Shown: positions 18,751 to 27,910, counted from the first letter of the stretch. The stretch: 64,000 nt of DNA from Mobilisporobacter senegalensis (GCF_003752155.1 NZ_RJVG01000009.1:1-64000), one strand, 5' to 3'. The notes: generated from the letters alone by a model not told the origin. Program-made: numbers and translations.

Positions 18751-18946
18751 AAAAGGGGCTTTTGCAAAAATATAAGATTCTCTGTATATAAGAAGAACTT
18801 TATATTTCGTAGATAATTTGTGCGATGTATGTGCGAAAAGCGGCAAGATAGAGAATGCCGCTGTCTTTCGCGCGACGGAGCACAAATTTCGAGAAATATA
18901 AAGTTCTTCTAAGTTCCAGAAAAATATATTTTACAAAAGCCCCTTT
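18751..18946. repeat. ~196-nt imperfect palindrome between ku and the DUF4256 gene
   Basis: The two halves pair along about 90 nt each. The outer arm is AAAGGGGCTTTTG paired with CAAAAGCCCCTTT. The middle arm is AGAAGAACTTTATATTTC paired with GAAATATAAAGTTCTTCT. An inner arm ATTTGTGC / GCACAAAT and a tip GCGGCA / TGCCGC close on a short loop near 18846-18855. No ORF is inside. Such a structure could be a MITE-like or REP-like element, a very long hairpin transcript, or a replication-arrest site. No second copy was seen in this window. Confidence 0.8.
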
Positions 18947-18950
18947 GAAA

Positions 18951-19517
18951 TTAAACCCTTAGCAGGCCACGGAAACCTCTGGCACCATAGTAGGATTCTG
19001 CTCCATTGTGATATACAAAGACCGTATCATAACGACGATCACAGAAGATGGCCCCTCCCAGTTTTCTAATATTCTCAGGTGTTTTTACCCAACTCGATGT
19101 TTTCATATCAAAGTGCCCAATCTTCTGCATCTCCCGGTATTCTTCTTCTGTTAAAAGCTCAATACCCATATCGGAAGCCATATCAACAGCATTGTTTTGT
19201 GGTTTGTGTTCCTTCCTCGACTCCAGTGCTTCACGGTCATAACAAACACTTCTGCGGCCTTTGGGACTTTCTGGGGAGCAATCATAAAAAATATATTCAC
19301 CAGTGTTTTTATCATGAACGATTACATCCGGCTCACCGCCGGTTCTTTCCATTTCATAAAGGGACCACAGCTTTTCGGGATTATTTTCCAGCTTTGTTTG
19401 TACTTCACCCCATTCAAGCTCTTTATGGCGATCCATGTTTTTCTCAAAACGGATTTTCAATATTTTAAGTATCTCTTCCTGTTGTTCCGGCGTTAATTTT
19501 CTTTTTTCATCTTTCAT
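18951..19517 (-). CDS. DUF4256 domain protein
   Basis: The start at 19517 follows GAGGAGATTTTACT. The 188-residue product matches the DUF4256 pattern across its length: LEWGEVQTKLENNPEKLWSL, MERTGGEPDV, EYIFYDCSPESPKGRRSVCY, GIELLTEEEYREMQ and a final YHNGAESYYGARGFRG. It has no signal peptide or membrane segment and is therefore cytoplasmic. Its function is unknown. Its stop lies just beyond the big palindrome. Confidence 0.85.
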   Translation of the reverse strand: MKDEKRKLTPEQQEEILKILKIRFEKNMDRHKELEWGEVQTKLENNPEKLWSLYEMERTGGEPDVIVHDKNTGEYIFYDCSPESPKGRRSVCYDREALESRKEHKPQNNAVDMASDMGIELLTEEEYREMQKIGHFDMKTSSWVKTPENIRKLGGAIFCDRRYDTVFVYHNGAESYYGARGFRGLLRV

Positions 19518-19644
19518 AGTAAAATCTCCTCTCATAGTAGAAAAATAGTCAATTGTAATAACATAGCTCCTTTATTTCTTTACCGTTATTATCTCCCTCT
19601 AAGGCTTGTTTTATTTTTCCCAGGAAATTGTAAACAAAATCTTT

Positions 19645-21795
19645 CTATAACAGCGGACTGGCCTCTCCCTTACAGAACAAATTGAGCCTGTGGAGAGCCC
19701 TTGTGCACCCAATGTATAATAAATTTTTGTCATCTTCACTATGATAATTTGTGGTATCAGTGTCGCAAATTAAAACAGCATCAAATTCAAGCCCTTTTGA
19801 CATATATACAGGTATAATAAATACTCCATGTAAATCTGCTGTACTTTCATCTTTTATTAATTGAACATCAACTCTATCTTTTAAAAACCCAAACAAGGAA
19901 ATGGCATTTTTTTCAGTTTTACAGATTAGTCCGATTGACTGATATCCTTTTTCCAAACATAATTTAATTTCTGAAATAATCATATCGTTAAGAGATAATT
20001 GGTCAGATGCTGTGTAGATTTTCGGCTCATCCCCTTTTCGGTTGAAGCTTTTTATTTCCAAACTTTGCTTAATGAATTTCGAACTATACATCAATATTTC
20101 ATTCGTACAGCGAAAACTTTTATCCATTGTAACAAGGGATGATTTTTTTCTATTTAAAATTTTACTAATTTGTTCGTATAGGGATAAATCTTCTTTTTTT
20201 TCAAGGGTTTGGTTTATATCCCCCAAAATCGTAAATTGAGAATTTGCAAACAGTAAATTAAATATTTCATAATGGAGAGGATAATAATCCTGCGCTTCAT
20301 CGATTACCACTTGCTTTATGTTTTTATATTCATTGGCTCCATTTATTTTTAAATTCAAATAAGCGAGGGCAGTTGCATCATCATAGTATAAAAGCTTGGT
20401 GTTTAAATTCTCCTGTGTGTATATTAAAATATCTTCAATACAATCGGGAAGCTTAAAATCTTTTACTAAATCATAAAAATATTCTCTATCATTAAATAAC
20501 TTTCTATACAGAGTTAAAACATTAATCTCGGTAAATTTCAGTATTTCTTTTTTAACTGATTTCTTTAAACGGATTTTCTTAGACTCATATATCGACTCTA
20601 CTATAAAATCCTCTAATTGCTTTAATTTCACCCCTAAAGGAGTTTCATTTCTTCCTAGTATTTTCTCCTTTAACACTTCTTTGGTTACAATACACTGCCC
20701 CTCATAATAGATATCCTCAAACTCTATCCATCTATCAGGTATATCCCGAATAAACAGATTTAATATTTCCATAAATTGATGTGAAGTCTTGAATTCTATG
20801 CTGCTTTTAATAATATCCCGATACCCAGAGCTTGTGATTAAATTTTCTAAAAATTGATTTCTTGACTGTATACGTTCGTTTTGCAATATGGAAGCAAGCA
20901 TTTCTTCGAATATCACTGATACAACATTATCTTCACCAAGTTCGGGTATTACATTAGAAATGTACTGTTCAAATAATGTGTTTGGAGAAATAATTATTAT
21001 ATTATTAGCGGACAGCTTAGATGACAGACCTTGATACATAAGATACGCTGCTCTATGAAGGGCTATGGAAGTCTTACCACTTCCGGCCACACCTTGCACT
21101 ATCAATAAGTCATTTTCCATATCTCTTATCACAATATCCTGTTCCTTCTGTATGGATTCTACAATCGTTTTCATTTTGGAAGAAGTATTTTGGGACAATA
21201 GCTTTCTCAAAATTTCATCTACAATTTGAACGTCAGCATCAAAATAATATTCCAATACTCCGTTGTTTATTTCATACTGGCGCTTTAAATCAACCTCTCC
21301 GGTTATTCTCCCGCCAGGTGAATCATAAAATGCCTGCCCAGTTACAAAGCGGTAAAAGACACTTGCTATTGGTGACCTCCAGTCATAAATATACATTTCA
21401 TATGAATTGTCTTTCTTTAAGGAAGACCGTCCTATATATATTTTTTCAGACATATCCTCATCATCAAATTTAAAATCAATTCGAGCAAAATAAGGAGATT
21501 TAATTAAGTTTTCCAGTAGTAGGATTTTGTTCTCTACCGCTTCGTAGTCTGCGATTTTTTCTGTAACTGGATTCACATATTGACTTAATTCAGCAAGCGC
21601 TTCAAAACCATCTGAAGACCAAAGACCTGAAATAGAGTGTGTTGTATTTTCACGCAACTCTTTTTTGGCGGAAAGAATCGCTGACTTATTCTCCTCATTT
21701 CTCTGCCTCGCTTGATTCAATTGCTTTTTTGCTAAAGATATAGTTTCCTCTAACCTTTTAATTTCATATTCTAATTCAGACTGATTATTTCCCAT
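19645..21795 (-). CDS. helD: HelD-like UvrD/Rep-family helicase (RNA polymerase recycling factor)
   Basis: I choose MGNNQSELEY (21795), 8 nt after GGGGAGG; the longer frame from 21843 lacks a ribosome site. The 716-residue protein opens with a long coiled coil (about 1-60), typical of the HelD secondary-channel arm, then YIGRSSL and YDWRSPIASVFY motifs. Superfamily 1 helicase motifs follow: Walker A GVAGSGKTS, VIDEAQDYYPLHYEIF as motif II, GDINQTLEKKED as motif III, and YMSKGLEFDAVLICD near the end. HelD proteins remove stalled RNA polymerase from DNA. No exonuclease domain is seen. Confidence 0.88.
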   Translation of the reverse strand: MGNNQSELEYEIKRLEETISLAKKQLNQARQRNEENKSAILSAKKELRENTTHSISGLWSSDGFEALAELSQYVNPVTEKIADYEAVENKILLLENLIKSPYFARIDFKFDDEDMSEKIYIGRSSLKKDNSYEMYIYDWRSPIASVFYRFVTGQAFYDSPGGRITGEVDLKRQYEINNGVLEYYFDADVQIVDEILRKLLSQNTSSKMKTIVESIQKEQDIVIRDMENDLLIVQGVAGSGKTSIALHRAAYLMYQGLSSKLSANNIIIISPNTLFEQYISNVIPELGEDNVVSVIFEEMLASILQNERIQSRNQFLENLITSSGYRDIIKSSIEFKTSHQFMEILNLFIRDIPDRWIEFEDIYYEGQCIVTKEVLKEKILGRNETPLGVKLKQLEDFIVESIYESKKIRLKKSVKKEILKFTEINVLTLYRKLFNDREYFYDLVKDFKLPDCIEDILIYTQENLNTKLLYYDDATALAYLNLKINGANEYKNIKQVVIDEAQDYYPLHYEIFNLLFANSQFTILGDINQTLEKKEDLSLYEQISKILNRKKSSLVTMDKSFRCTNEILMYSSKFIKQSLEIKSFNRKGDEPKIYTASDQLSLNDMIISEIKLCLEKGYQSIGLICKTEKNAISLFGFLKDRVDVQLIKDESTADLHGVFIIPVYMSKGLEFDAVLICDTDTTNYHSEDDKNLLYIGCTRALHRLNLFCKGEASPLL

Positions 21796-21993
21796 TACGA
21801 AAGCCTCCCCATATCTAAAATCGGCAGGAAGTTTATCTTCCAAAACCGTTATTAAACTCTAGCACAACTCTCATCAGAAAAACAGTCTTGTTGTTGATGG
21901 TTATATATGATATTATTAAGATGCAAGGGAAGGAGTTTTTGCAAAATAGATGCTAAATCTATGGAACAAAAGCTCCTTTCCTATGCTCAAAAA

Positions 21994-22089
21994 TCAAAAA
22001 TGCGGATTCCGAAGAACCCGCAAAAATATGTCAATTGCTCCAACCATAAGAATGGCAAACCCCAAAATGATAAGTAATCTCTTTTTCAA
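21994..22089 (-). pseudogene. DUF454 (YbaN-like) membrane protein, N-terminal remnant
   Basis: From a TTG at 22089 the frame reads LKKRLLIILGFAILMVGAID, then IFLRVLRNPHF and a stop. It resembles the first helix of DUF454 proteins (MKRxLLIILGFxxLGLGxIGIFLPxLPTTPF), with the family LPTTPF changed to LRNPHF and the rest missing. No ribosome site is present. Confidence 0.45.
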
Positions 22090-22091
22090 AT

Positions 22092-22262
22092 TTATGGCTT
22101 TAATGTTGCCTCAATCAGTCCAGTGTTATCCAATTTTGATAATTCTTTTACTTTTTCAAGTTCAAGTCCCATGGCTGCCGTAATCCGCTCTCCATATTCC
22201 GTATCAGCCAGATAGCAGTGTACCGCATGGCGATATTTTACATTGTCAGGCATTGGTTTCAT
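22092..22262 (-). pseudogene. Catalase C-terminal fragment
   Basis: The minus frame has an in-frame ATG at 22262 and encodes 56 residues including RHAVHCYLADTEYGERITAA followed by an acidic helix. This looks like the catalase-related C-terminal domain (the ADxEYGERVAxALG pattern). The heme domain is entirely missing and no ribosome site was found. The frame overlaps the end of the DUF4491 remnant. Confidence 0.45.
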
Positions 22263-22437
22263 CACATTTGGTTTCTATGCGTTTTGGATTCTTGGGAAAC
22301 CATCCCCTATTAACCCTTTCCCGCTGTTCCTTTAATTCAATAATTGACCAAATACAGGTACATCCAAAAATAGCCAGTATGGAAGATATAATAAATTCCT
22401 GAATGCAGATTAAAGGATACCTAATAATACTACTCTA
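22246..22437 (-). pseudogene. DUF4491 membrane protein, C-terminal remnant
   Basis: The frame contains a hydrophobic helix and then TCIWSIIELKEQRERVNRGW, FPKNPKR. This is the conserved C-terminal half of DUF4491 (pattern FWSIxELFEQKERVxKGWFPxNPKR). The first two membrane helices are missing and the frame closes on a TAG upstream. It is a truncated gene. Confidence 0.55.
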
Positions 22438-22446
22438 TACACACAT

Positions 22447-22608
22447 CTATTGTGATATTTTTTTCGTTCTTGTTGATCCAATTCCTATATTTTTATTCAT
22501 CTTTTCAACTTTACCAACACCAATTTTTTTCTCGTCTTTCAAGAAACCGCCTTTAGATTTCTTCTCTTCTAAAAGTTTTTTCATTCTTTCCATATCTTTC
22601 ATCGACAT
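22447..22608 (-). CDS. Small basic hypothetical protein (53 aa)
   Basis: The start ATG at 22608 is preceded by AAGGGAGAAATAAAAA. The product begins MSMKDMERMKKLLEEKKSKG, then contains KDEKKIGVGKVEKMNKNIG and a Lys/Ser-rich end. It is soluble, very lysine-rich, with one helix and no Cys. Similar short Lys-rich proteins are known to me from clostridia, but I cannot name a family. It follows the ABC permease gene on the same strand. Confidence 0.55.
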   Translation of the reverse strand: MSMKDMERMKKLLEEKKSKGGFLKDEKKIGVGKVEKMNKNIGIGSTRTKKISQ

Positions 22609-22703
22609 TTTTTATTTCTCCCTTCAAATGGTAATTTAATTCTTTTACATGTGTTTGCATTCTAACCCACGCCCTGAATTGGCTCCTGTAATGATATGAA
22701 TAA

Positions 22704-23540
22704 TCAGCCCCATAAAGCATTGGCATCTGTCGCACTTCTGTTCAGACGGGAAAAATCTGTTTTTACGAATGAAATCGTTGATAACAATAAAAATACCAGC
22801 CCAATGATTAAAATAAGAGCAAAAGACATAACCGGAGTGACTATAAATCCATTAATATCAATTGCCAGTCCCTCCTTCACAAGTTCTACTGCTGATAAAT
22901 TTGTTTTTTCTAAAACAATCATACGAAAAAATGCAGTAGCGTAAGTCATTGGATTAATATATGCGACATATCTAAGGGTACCCGGCAACATTGATAAGGG
23001 AATGTAGGCACCAGAAAGGAAAGTCAGAGGCATGGTTACTGCCGTCTTAACTATCTGAAACGTTTGTCCGTTGCGGACCTTCGTTGCCATAAATAACCCA
23101 ACACCTGAAAAAACAATCCCAATGCTAATCATTGATATTAGGATATATAACGGTGTGGTCCAATGAGTAAACTTAATACCAATAAATAATCCTATCACTA
23201 AAATCAAGATTCCCTGTAAGGTAGAAACAGTAGCAGCCGATAATATTTGTCCCATTGCAACTGCAATCCTTTTCGCTGGAGAAACCAGAACCTCTTTCAT
23301 AAATCCGCTTACCATATCATCAACAGTGGAAGAAGCTAAATTAAGTGAGCTTTCAAACACCGTAGTTATAATAACGCCGGATAGCATATAGGCAATTGGA
23401 TTTTCAATAAAGTCATTTTTAAAAATAGCACCAAACACATAAACAAAGAAAAATGGGAATATTAAAGAAAAAATTAACCCTGTTTTATTTCTGATAAAAG
23501 CTTTTAGTCCTCTTATCCACAATGCAAGTACAGTATTCAT
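22704..23540 (-). CDS. ABC-2 type transporter permease (DrrB-like)
   Basis: This 278-residue protein has six predicted membrane helices and the ABC2_membrane pattern: IRGLKAFIRNKTGLIFSLIF, VVFESSLNLAS-like and MKEVLVSPAKRIAVAMGQIL blocks, LTFLSGAYIPLSMLPGTLRY and NPMTYATAFFR. AGGAGG precedes its start, and its ATPase lies 1 nt upstream. The pair would export a hydrophobic compound or drug. Confidence 0.9.
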   Translation of the reverse strand: MNTVLALWIRGLKAFIRNKTGLIFSLIFPFFFVYVFGAIFKNDFIENPIAYMLSGVIITTVFESSLNLASSTVDDMVSGFMKEVLVSPAKRIAVAMGQILSAATVSTLQGILILVIGLFIGIKFTHWTTPLYILISMISIGIVFSGVGLFMATKVRNGQTFQIVKTAVTMPLTFLSGAYIPLSMLPGTLRYVAYINPMTYATAFFRMIVLEKTNLSAVELVKEGLAIDINGFIVTPVMSFALILIIGLVFLLLSTISFVKTDFSRLNRSATDANALWG

Positions 23541-23541
23541 A

Positions 23542-24462
23542 TTAATCCTCCTCCCTAATCTTTTTACCTGTTATCTCCAAAAAAACATCATTAAAGGTAC
23601 CTTTTCTAATCTCAATATTTGTAATATCTTCTTTGTGAATACTAAGAACCTGTAACAGACGATCCAGGTTTTCAGCTTCTACCTTATAATAGCCATCCTT
23701 TTTTACATACTCAAGATCATATTGTACCAACAGTTGTTCCAGCTTTGTTTCATCTTTTGTAGCGATATAGGCTTTATCTTTTGTATACATCTTTTTCAAA
23801 GCATAGGGCGTATCATGAGCCACAATGGTACCACCATCGATGATTGCTATTTTATTACATATTTCTGCTTCTTCCATATAATGTGTCGTAAGAAAGATTG
23901 TAATATTTCTCTCTTTCTGAAGCTTTATGATATACTCCCATATATGAGCTCTTGTTTGAGGATCAAGCCCGGTCGTGGGTTCATCAAGAAATAACACTTT
24001 GGGATAGTGAATTAACCCGCGGGCAATTTCTACACGTCGTTTCATTCCACCGGATAAAGCGCCGACTGGTTTCTTTCTTTCACCTAACAAATCTACTAAT
24101 TTTAAAACAAACTGTATACGTTCTTCCACTTCCTTTTTCGGTATGTGGTAAAAAACACAGTGCATCTTTAGATTTTCTTCGATGGTCATTTTTGCATCCA
24201 GTGTTGAATCCTGAAATACTACTCCTATTGCTGCTCTAACTTCACTTTTTTGATCCGTGACATCTTTTCCATCGATGAAAAGTGTCCCCGAGGTCTTTTC
24301 AAAAATCGTACATAATGTATTTATCGTTGTACTTTTTCCTGCTCCATTGGGCCCTAGAAAGGCAAAAATCGTCCCTTCTTCCACACTAAAAGATATATCA
24401 TTTACAGCCGTGAAATCACCGTATCTTTTCGTGAAATTTTTAACTTCAATTATTGGGGTCAT
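23542..24462 (-). CDS. ABC transporter ATP-binding protein (DrrA-like)
   Basis: This 306-residue ATPase has Walker A GPNGAGKST, Q-loop VVFQDSTLD, signature LSGGMKRRVEIARGLIH, Walker B VLFLDEPTTGLDPQTR and H-loop TTHYMEEAE, with the extra C-terminal domain of the daunorubicin/export branch. AAGGAGATAAAATAGT precedes the start. It forms an exporter with the permease encoded next. Confidence 0.92.
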   Translation of the reverse strand: MTPIIEVKNFTKRYGDFTAVNDISFSVEEGTIFAFLGPNGAGKSTTINTLCTIFEKTSGTLFIDGKDVTDQKSEVRAAIGVVFQDSTLDAKMTIEENLKMHCVFYHIPKKEVEERIQFVLKLVDLLGERKKPVGALSGGMKRRVEIARGLIHYPKVLFLDEPTTGLDPQTRAHIWEYIIKLQKERNITIFLTTHYMEEAEICNKIAIIDGGTIVAHDTPYALKKMYTKDKAYIATKDETKLEQLLVQYDLEYVKKDGYYKVEAENLDRLLQVLSIHKEDITNIEIRKGTFNDVFLEITGKKIREED

Positions 24463-24608
24463 ACTATTTTATCTCCTTGCAGATTAAATTTTATCTGTCG
24501 ATCTATACCCATTCCATTCTCAGGTACCATGATTACATACAATGGCATTCCAGATAAATCATCTTTATTTACATTGATTAGTAATCCCCTCCAAAACAGA
24601 ATAATCCA

Positions 24609-24636
24609 TTATTACATTTACCATCTATAATGTCAA
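24609..24636 (-). promoter_or_regulatory. Possible promoter of the DrrAB-like operon
   Basis: On the minus strand TTGACA (24631-24636) is followed after 16 nt by TAATAA (24609-24614), about 150 nt before the ATPase start. Confidence 0.35.
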
Positions 24637-24749
24637 CATATGTTCTTTTCCCCTGCACCAAGTTACTAATACGTCAATAATCAGTTCAAAGTTAACTCAA
24701 GACCTTTATTAATCGCTATTATTCCCCTCTATGGTTATATTCATTCTCC

Positions 24750-25784
24750 TCAAATATCTAAGAGCCCATCTGCAAAACTGGTCCATTTTTTAAATCTATG
24801 TAAAACTTTTTTAACGGTTCTTATTCGTTCATCAATGGATCCCTGTAAAGTAATAAATGGAATATTTCTTTTTAGTAAGTCAGATTTGATTTTCTGCTGA
24901 AAGATATGGCGGTTGACATCACCGCTTCTGTCCCAGGTATCATCATAGAGAATATCATCGGCGCATAAGAATACCAAATCATAGCGCCTTTGGGCCGCTT
25001 CTGCCAGCTCAACTAATCTGGCTTCAGCAAATCCATGATAATCCATAGCGAACATATAAGTTGTAATAGCATTTGTATCCGTGAATAAATATTGATTTGC
25101 TTCCATTCGTTTGTCTTGCTCTCTTGTTAAATGTATTTCTGCGATTTCAGTCAGCTGCCAAGGTTCCAACCTTCTCTCAATCTGATGTTCTTCCCAGTAT
25201 TCTCTGCCGTATTCCGGCATCCATACAGTGCTATATTCCAATGACAACTTTTGGGCAATCGTAGTTTTTCCTGTGGAAGGAGCTCCCACAAAAACGACAT
25301 TTGTTATCAAGTCGGGATATACCAAAGGGTGAATATATTCTTTGTACAAATATGGATTTTTCTGAATAATAGAAGCGGCTATCGAAAAAGTTTTACGTTC
25401 TATATCAACAATCCTGTTTATACATTGAAGTGCTTCGCTGACATGCTCTCCATACGGCTCACTGGAATAAAAGTGTGTTATTCCTCTGTCACCGGCCATT
25501 TTCAGAATATATTCATTTTGAATCCTTTTGACTTCATCGGAATAGCCTGTATCTTCTGGACCGCACCACCCCTTGACCACTTCAATTGGAGAACTTGCAT
25601 ATATCTCCTCAATCCATTTAGACCGAATATCTAAAGGAATAGATGTCGAACTTGGAGCATCATAAATAAGGATAATAAGCTTATCCATTTCTTTTAATGC
25701 AGTATCTATCACAAACTGATGGCCGGAGTGAAGAATGGAAAACTTTCCAAGATAGAGCCCAACTTTCTTAACTTTATTCGTCAT
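24750..25784 (-). CDS. nadR: NadR-type NMN adenylyltransferase / ribosylnicotinamide kinase
   Basis: This 344-residue bifunctional enzyme has two domains. The nucleotidyltransferase domain holds the HSGH motif (19-22) and SSTSIP. The C-terminal kinase has Walker A GAPSTGKTT (167-175) and the YGREYWEEH block typical of NadR kinase domains. There is no N-terminal HTH, so unlike enterobacterial NadR it is not a DNA-binding repressor. The start overlaps the end of pnuC by 11 nt. Together they would import nicotinamide riboside and convert it to NMN and NAD. Confidence 0.9.
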   Translation of the reverse strand: MTNKVKKVGLYLGKFSILHSGHQFVIDTALKEMDKLIILIYDAPSSTSIPLDIRSKWIEEIYASSPIEVVKGWCGPEDTGYSDEVKRIQNEYILKMAGDRGITHFYSSEPYGEHVSEALQCINRIVDIERKTFSIAASIIQKNPYLYKEYIHPLVYPDLITNVVFVGAPSTGKTTIAQKLSLEYSTVWMPEYGREYWEEHQIERRLEPWQLTEIAEIHLTREQDKRMEANQYLFTDTNAITTYMFAMDYHGFAEARLVELAEAAQRRYDLVFLCADDILYDDTWDRSGDVNRHIFQQKIKSDLLKRNIPFITLQGSIDERIRTVKKVLHRFKKWTSFADGLLDI

Positions 25785-26619
25785 GCCCTACACCTCTTTT
25801 CCAAATGATCCATCCATATATACTATTGATCAAATATGCAATCCACATAAACAAAGTCGGCAATGCCCAACTGATGCTGGAAGGATCTGCTACAATTACA
25901 ACAGCCCACATAATAATCGTAATTATATTCGTGATGATCCAGAATACCCATTGTTCAGCATAAGCCAGCACCATGAATAATTGTGCAAGTATTTGTGTAA
26001 CTTCAGTAGAAGAATCTAAAATTGGTCCGATAAAGATAGCTTTCGAACCAAATACTTGCTCAAAGTAACTATAAATTGATACATTCCGTTTCATTACTTC
26101 CGTAAACCAATTATCAACAGAATGAAGCCAAACACCAAATCCAATTGAAATGAAAAGGCCCAGAATAAAGATGCAAACTGCTTGTTTTACAGTCAGCTTA
26201 CGCATTTTAACATCTACTTTGCTCTTATTTTTTAGTCTTGTCTTCCAAAATAGTAATCCAATGAATTGTGTTGGCAGGAAATATACTATATTGATAATGG
26301 CATCACCATAATAGCCTGTTCGATACGCCAAATATCCATATAATATACTGTTAACAATTCCGTAAGTCCAGGTTGATATCTTCCCTTTTGCCGCCAGTAT
26401 AACGCAGATAATCCCACTAATTGCACTGATTGGTGAAATAACCCAGTTCAAAAGTATGCTTTCTATCTTGCTATAATCAGTACCTGTAAACGAAAAATAA
26501 ACTGTAGTAGTGATTATAATTACAAGAAAAGAAATGAACCAAATTCTTTCAAATAAACTCCACTGTTTGAATAACCTGAATTTACCAGTCCCTGACTGGT
26601 AATTTTCTATATCCTTCAT
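25774..26619 (-). CDS. pnuC: PnuC nicotinamide riboside transporter
   Basis: This 281-residue protein has about eight membrane helices. PnuC hallmarks are WTYGIVNSILYGYLAYRTGY, a GDAIINIVYFLPTQFIGLLFW stretch and the TEVTQILAQLFMVLAYAEQW region with the paired Trp binding residues. GGGAGGATAACAGGAT precedes the start. It is coupled to nadR by an 11-nt overlap and lies 48 nt behind a NERD gene on the same strand. Confidence 0.92.
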   Translation of the reverse strand: MKDIENYQSGTGKFRLFKQWSLFERIWFISFLVIIITTTVYFSFTGTDYSKIESILLNWVISPISAISGIICVILAAKGKISTWTYGIVNSILYGYLAYRTGYYGDAIINIVYFLPTQFIGLLFWKTRLKNKSKVDVKMRKLTVKQAVCIFILGLFISIGFGVWLHSVDNWFTEVMKRNVSIYSYFEQVFGSKAIFIGPILDSSTEVTQILAQLFMVLAYAEQWVFWIITNIITIIMWAVVIVADPSSISWALPTLFMWIAYLINSIYGWIIWKRGVGHDE

Positions 26620-26667
26620 ATCCTGTTATCCTCCCTATAAAATCATCATTTTCTATGTCCCTTTTCT

Positions 26668-27729
26668 CTACCTGTTATATTTTTCAATGATTTTCAAAAT
26701 ATCATAGCCATACTTATTTATCTTTGCCGCCCCAAATCCAGCCACCGTCTGCAATTCTTCCTTGTTCCTTGGCATTTTTGAAATCAAATATTTTAATTGA
26801 TTATCGTTATAGATAAAATAAGGTTTTATATTTTCTTCACGGCTCTTATTCAAACGATATAATTTTAATTCTTTAAATATATTAGTATCTTCAACAGCTG
26901 CTGCTACATCTGCAATAGCGCTTCTCTTTCCTTCTTTTACTATGATTGGCTCTTGAGAATTCTCAGATTTAATTGATGTTATTTTATACTGCTCGTATTT
27001 TTCAGTATAGTCTTTTTCAACTTCCCTATGTAAATTCAAATAAGATTTAGCCCATTCTAGCATTCTTTCATCTAAATCCGCTAATTCTTTAGACTTTTCG
27101 TACATATCCTTTATATATTTTACTAATTGATCAGCCCGGATAACTTTCTCCTTAACTTCCTTTTTTGCAAATTTTGCATTAAGAACCGTCTTGGGATTCG
27201 CCAGAACAACAATTGATTTATTAAAATCTTCAAAATATTTTCCCGTCATAAATTTAGTGAATATATTATTTTTGCTGTCAGTTTTTAGCTTTTTCATTAA
27301 TTCCAAATGGCGTTGATTTTGAGTGATAGGAGAATATATCCCTTCCTTTTTCTTTTTACCACCAAATTCCATGGTGCGTATAAAATCTCCTGTATTATTG
27401 ATTTCAATATTTCCATAGAGATTTTTACATTCTATAACAAAGCACATTTTTTTCGTAAATACAAGATAATCTATCTGTGCGTTTAAATCCCCATCCTCCA
27501 GATATATGTCATGTAATATATACATAGGCATATGGCTGTTTTTCAGTTCAAATGCTATATTCTTCTCTCCTGCTATTCCATATTCAAGACATTTTATGTC
27601 TTGTCTTATCATTGTTTGCCCATCTGGATTAAGTAATGGTTCTAAAGCTTTTAGCTTTTCTAATTGTAACTCAGCGTTACTGCTCTCTTTAAGAAAAATA
27701 GGTTCTTTCATTCTATTAAATAATCCCAT
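26668..27729 (-). CDS. NERD nuclease-related protein with C-terminal HRDC domain
   Basis: In this 353-residue protein the N-terminal NERD domain (about 45-165) shows GEKNIAFELKNS, DYLVFTKKMCFVIECKNLYG (the catalytic D...E-x-K pattern) and a later Gln-Arg-His segment. Residues about 305-352 form an HRDC fold: LISKMPRNKEELQTVAGFG, AAKINKYGYDILKII. Such proteins are thought to act on DNA, but the substrate is unknown. GGGAGG precedes the start. It stands at the head of the pnuC-nadR set. Confidence 0.82.
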   Translation of the reverse strand: MGLFNRMKEPIFLKESSNAELQLEKLKALEPLLNPDGQTMIRQDIKCLEYGIAGEKNIAFELKNSHMPMYILHDIYLEDGDLNAQIDYLVFTKKMCFVIECKNLYGNIEINNTGDFIRTMEFGGKKKKEGIYSPITQNQRHLELMKKLKTDSKNNIFTKFMTGKYFEDFNKSIVVLANPKTVLNAKFAKKEVKEKVIRADQLVKYIKDMYEKSKELADLDERMLEWAKSYLNLHREVEKDYTEKYEQYKITSIKSENSQEPIIVKEGKRSAIADVAAAVEDTNIFKELKLYRLNKSREENIKPYFIYNDNQLKYLISKMPRNKEELQTVAGFGAAKINKYGYDILKIIEKYNR

Positions 27730-27876
27730 ATAATTATTCCTCCCTTATTTACCCTATTATTAGAATTATACCATGTATATATTCCATTTTGTACCATTTT
27801 GAAATAATTGTAGATAAATATGTATAAAAGAAATATTATCAGATATTACAGTTTTGAATTTTCATCAACAAAAAAA

Positions 27877-27910
27877 GATAAGTACAGATTTTTCAACTGT
27901 AAACTTATCT
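27877..27910 (-). terminator. Intrinsic terminator of the vanZ-like gene
   Basis: AGATAAGT-ACAG pairs with CTGT-AA-ACTTATCT, followed on the minus strand by TTTTTTTG. It lies about 65 nt past the VanZ-like stop. Confidence 0.7.

Noticed and set aside
21950-22183. 77-codon plus ORF
   Set aside because: Antisense of the DUF454 and catalase remnants.
22403-22639. Hydrophobic 78-codon plus ORF
   Set aside because: Antisense shadow of the lysine-rich 53-residue gene; Lys codons read as Phe/Leu/Ser on the opposite strand.
22553-22735. 60-codon minus ORF starting inside the ABC permease gene
   Set aside because: It overlaps the permease 3' end and the better supported 53-residue gene in another frame.
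26620-26667. NAD riboswitch upstream of pnuC
   Set aside because: Only 48 nt separate pnuC from the NERD gene, too short for an aptamer plus platform.
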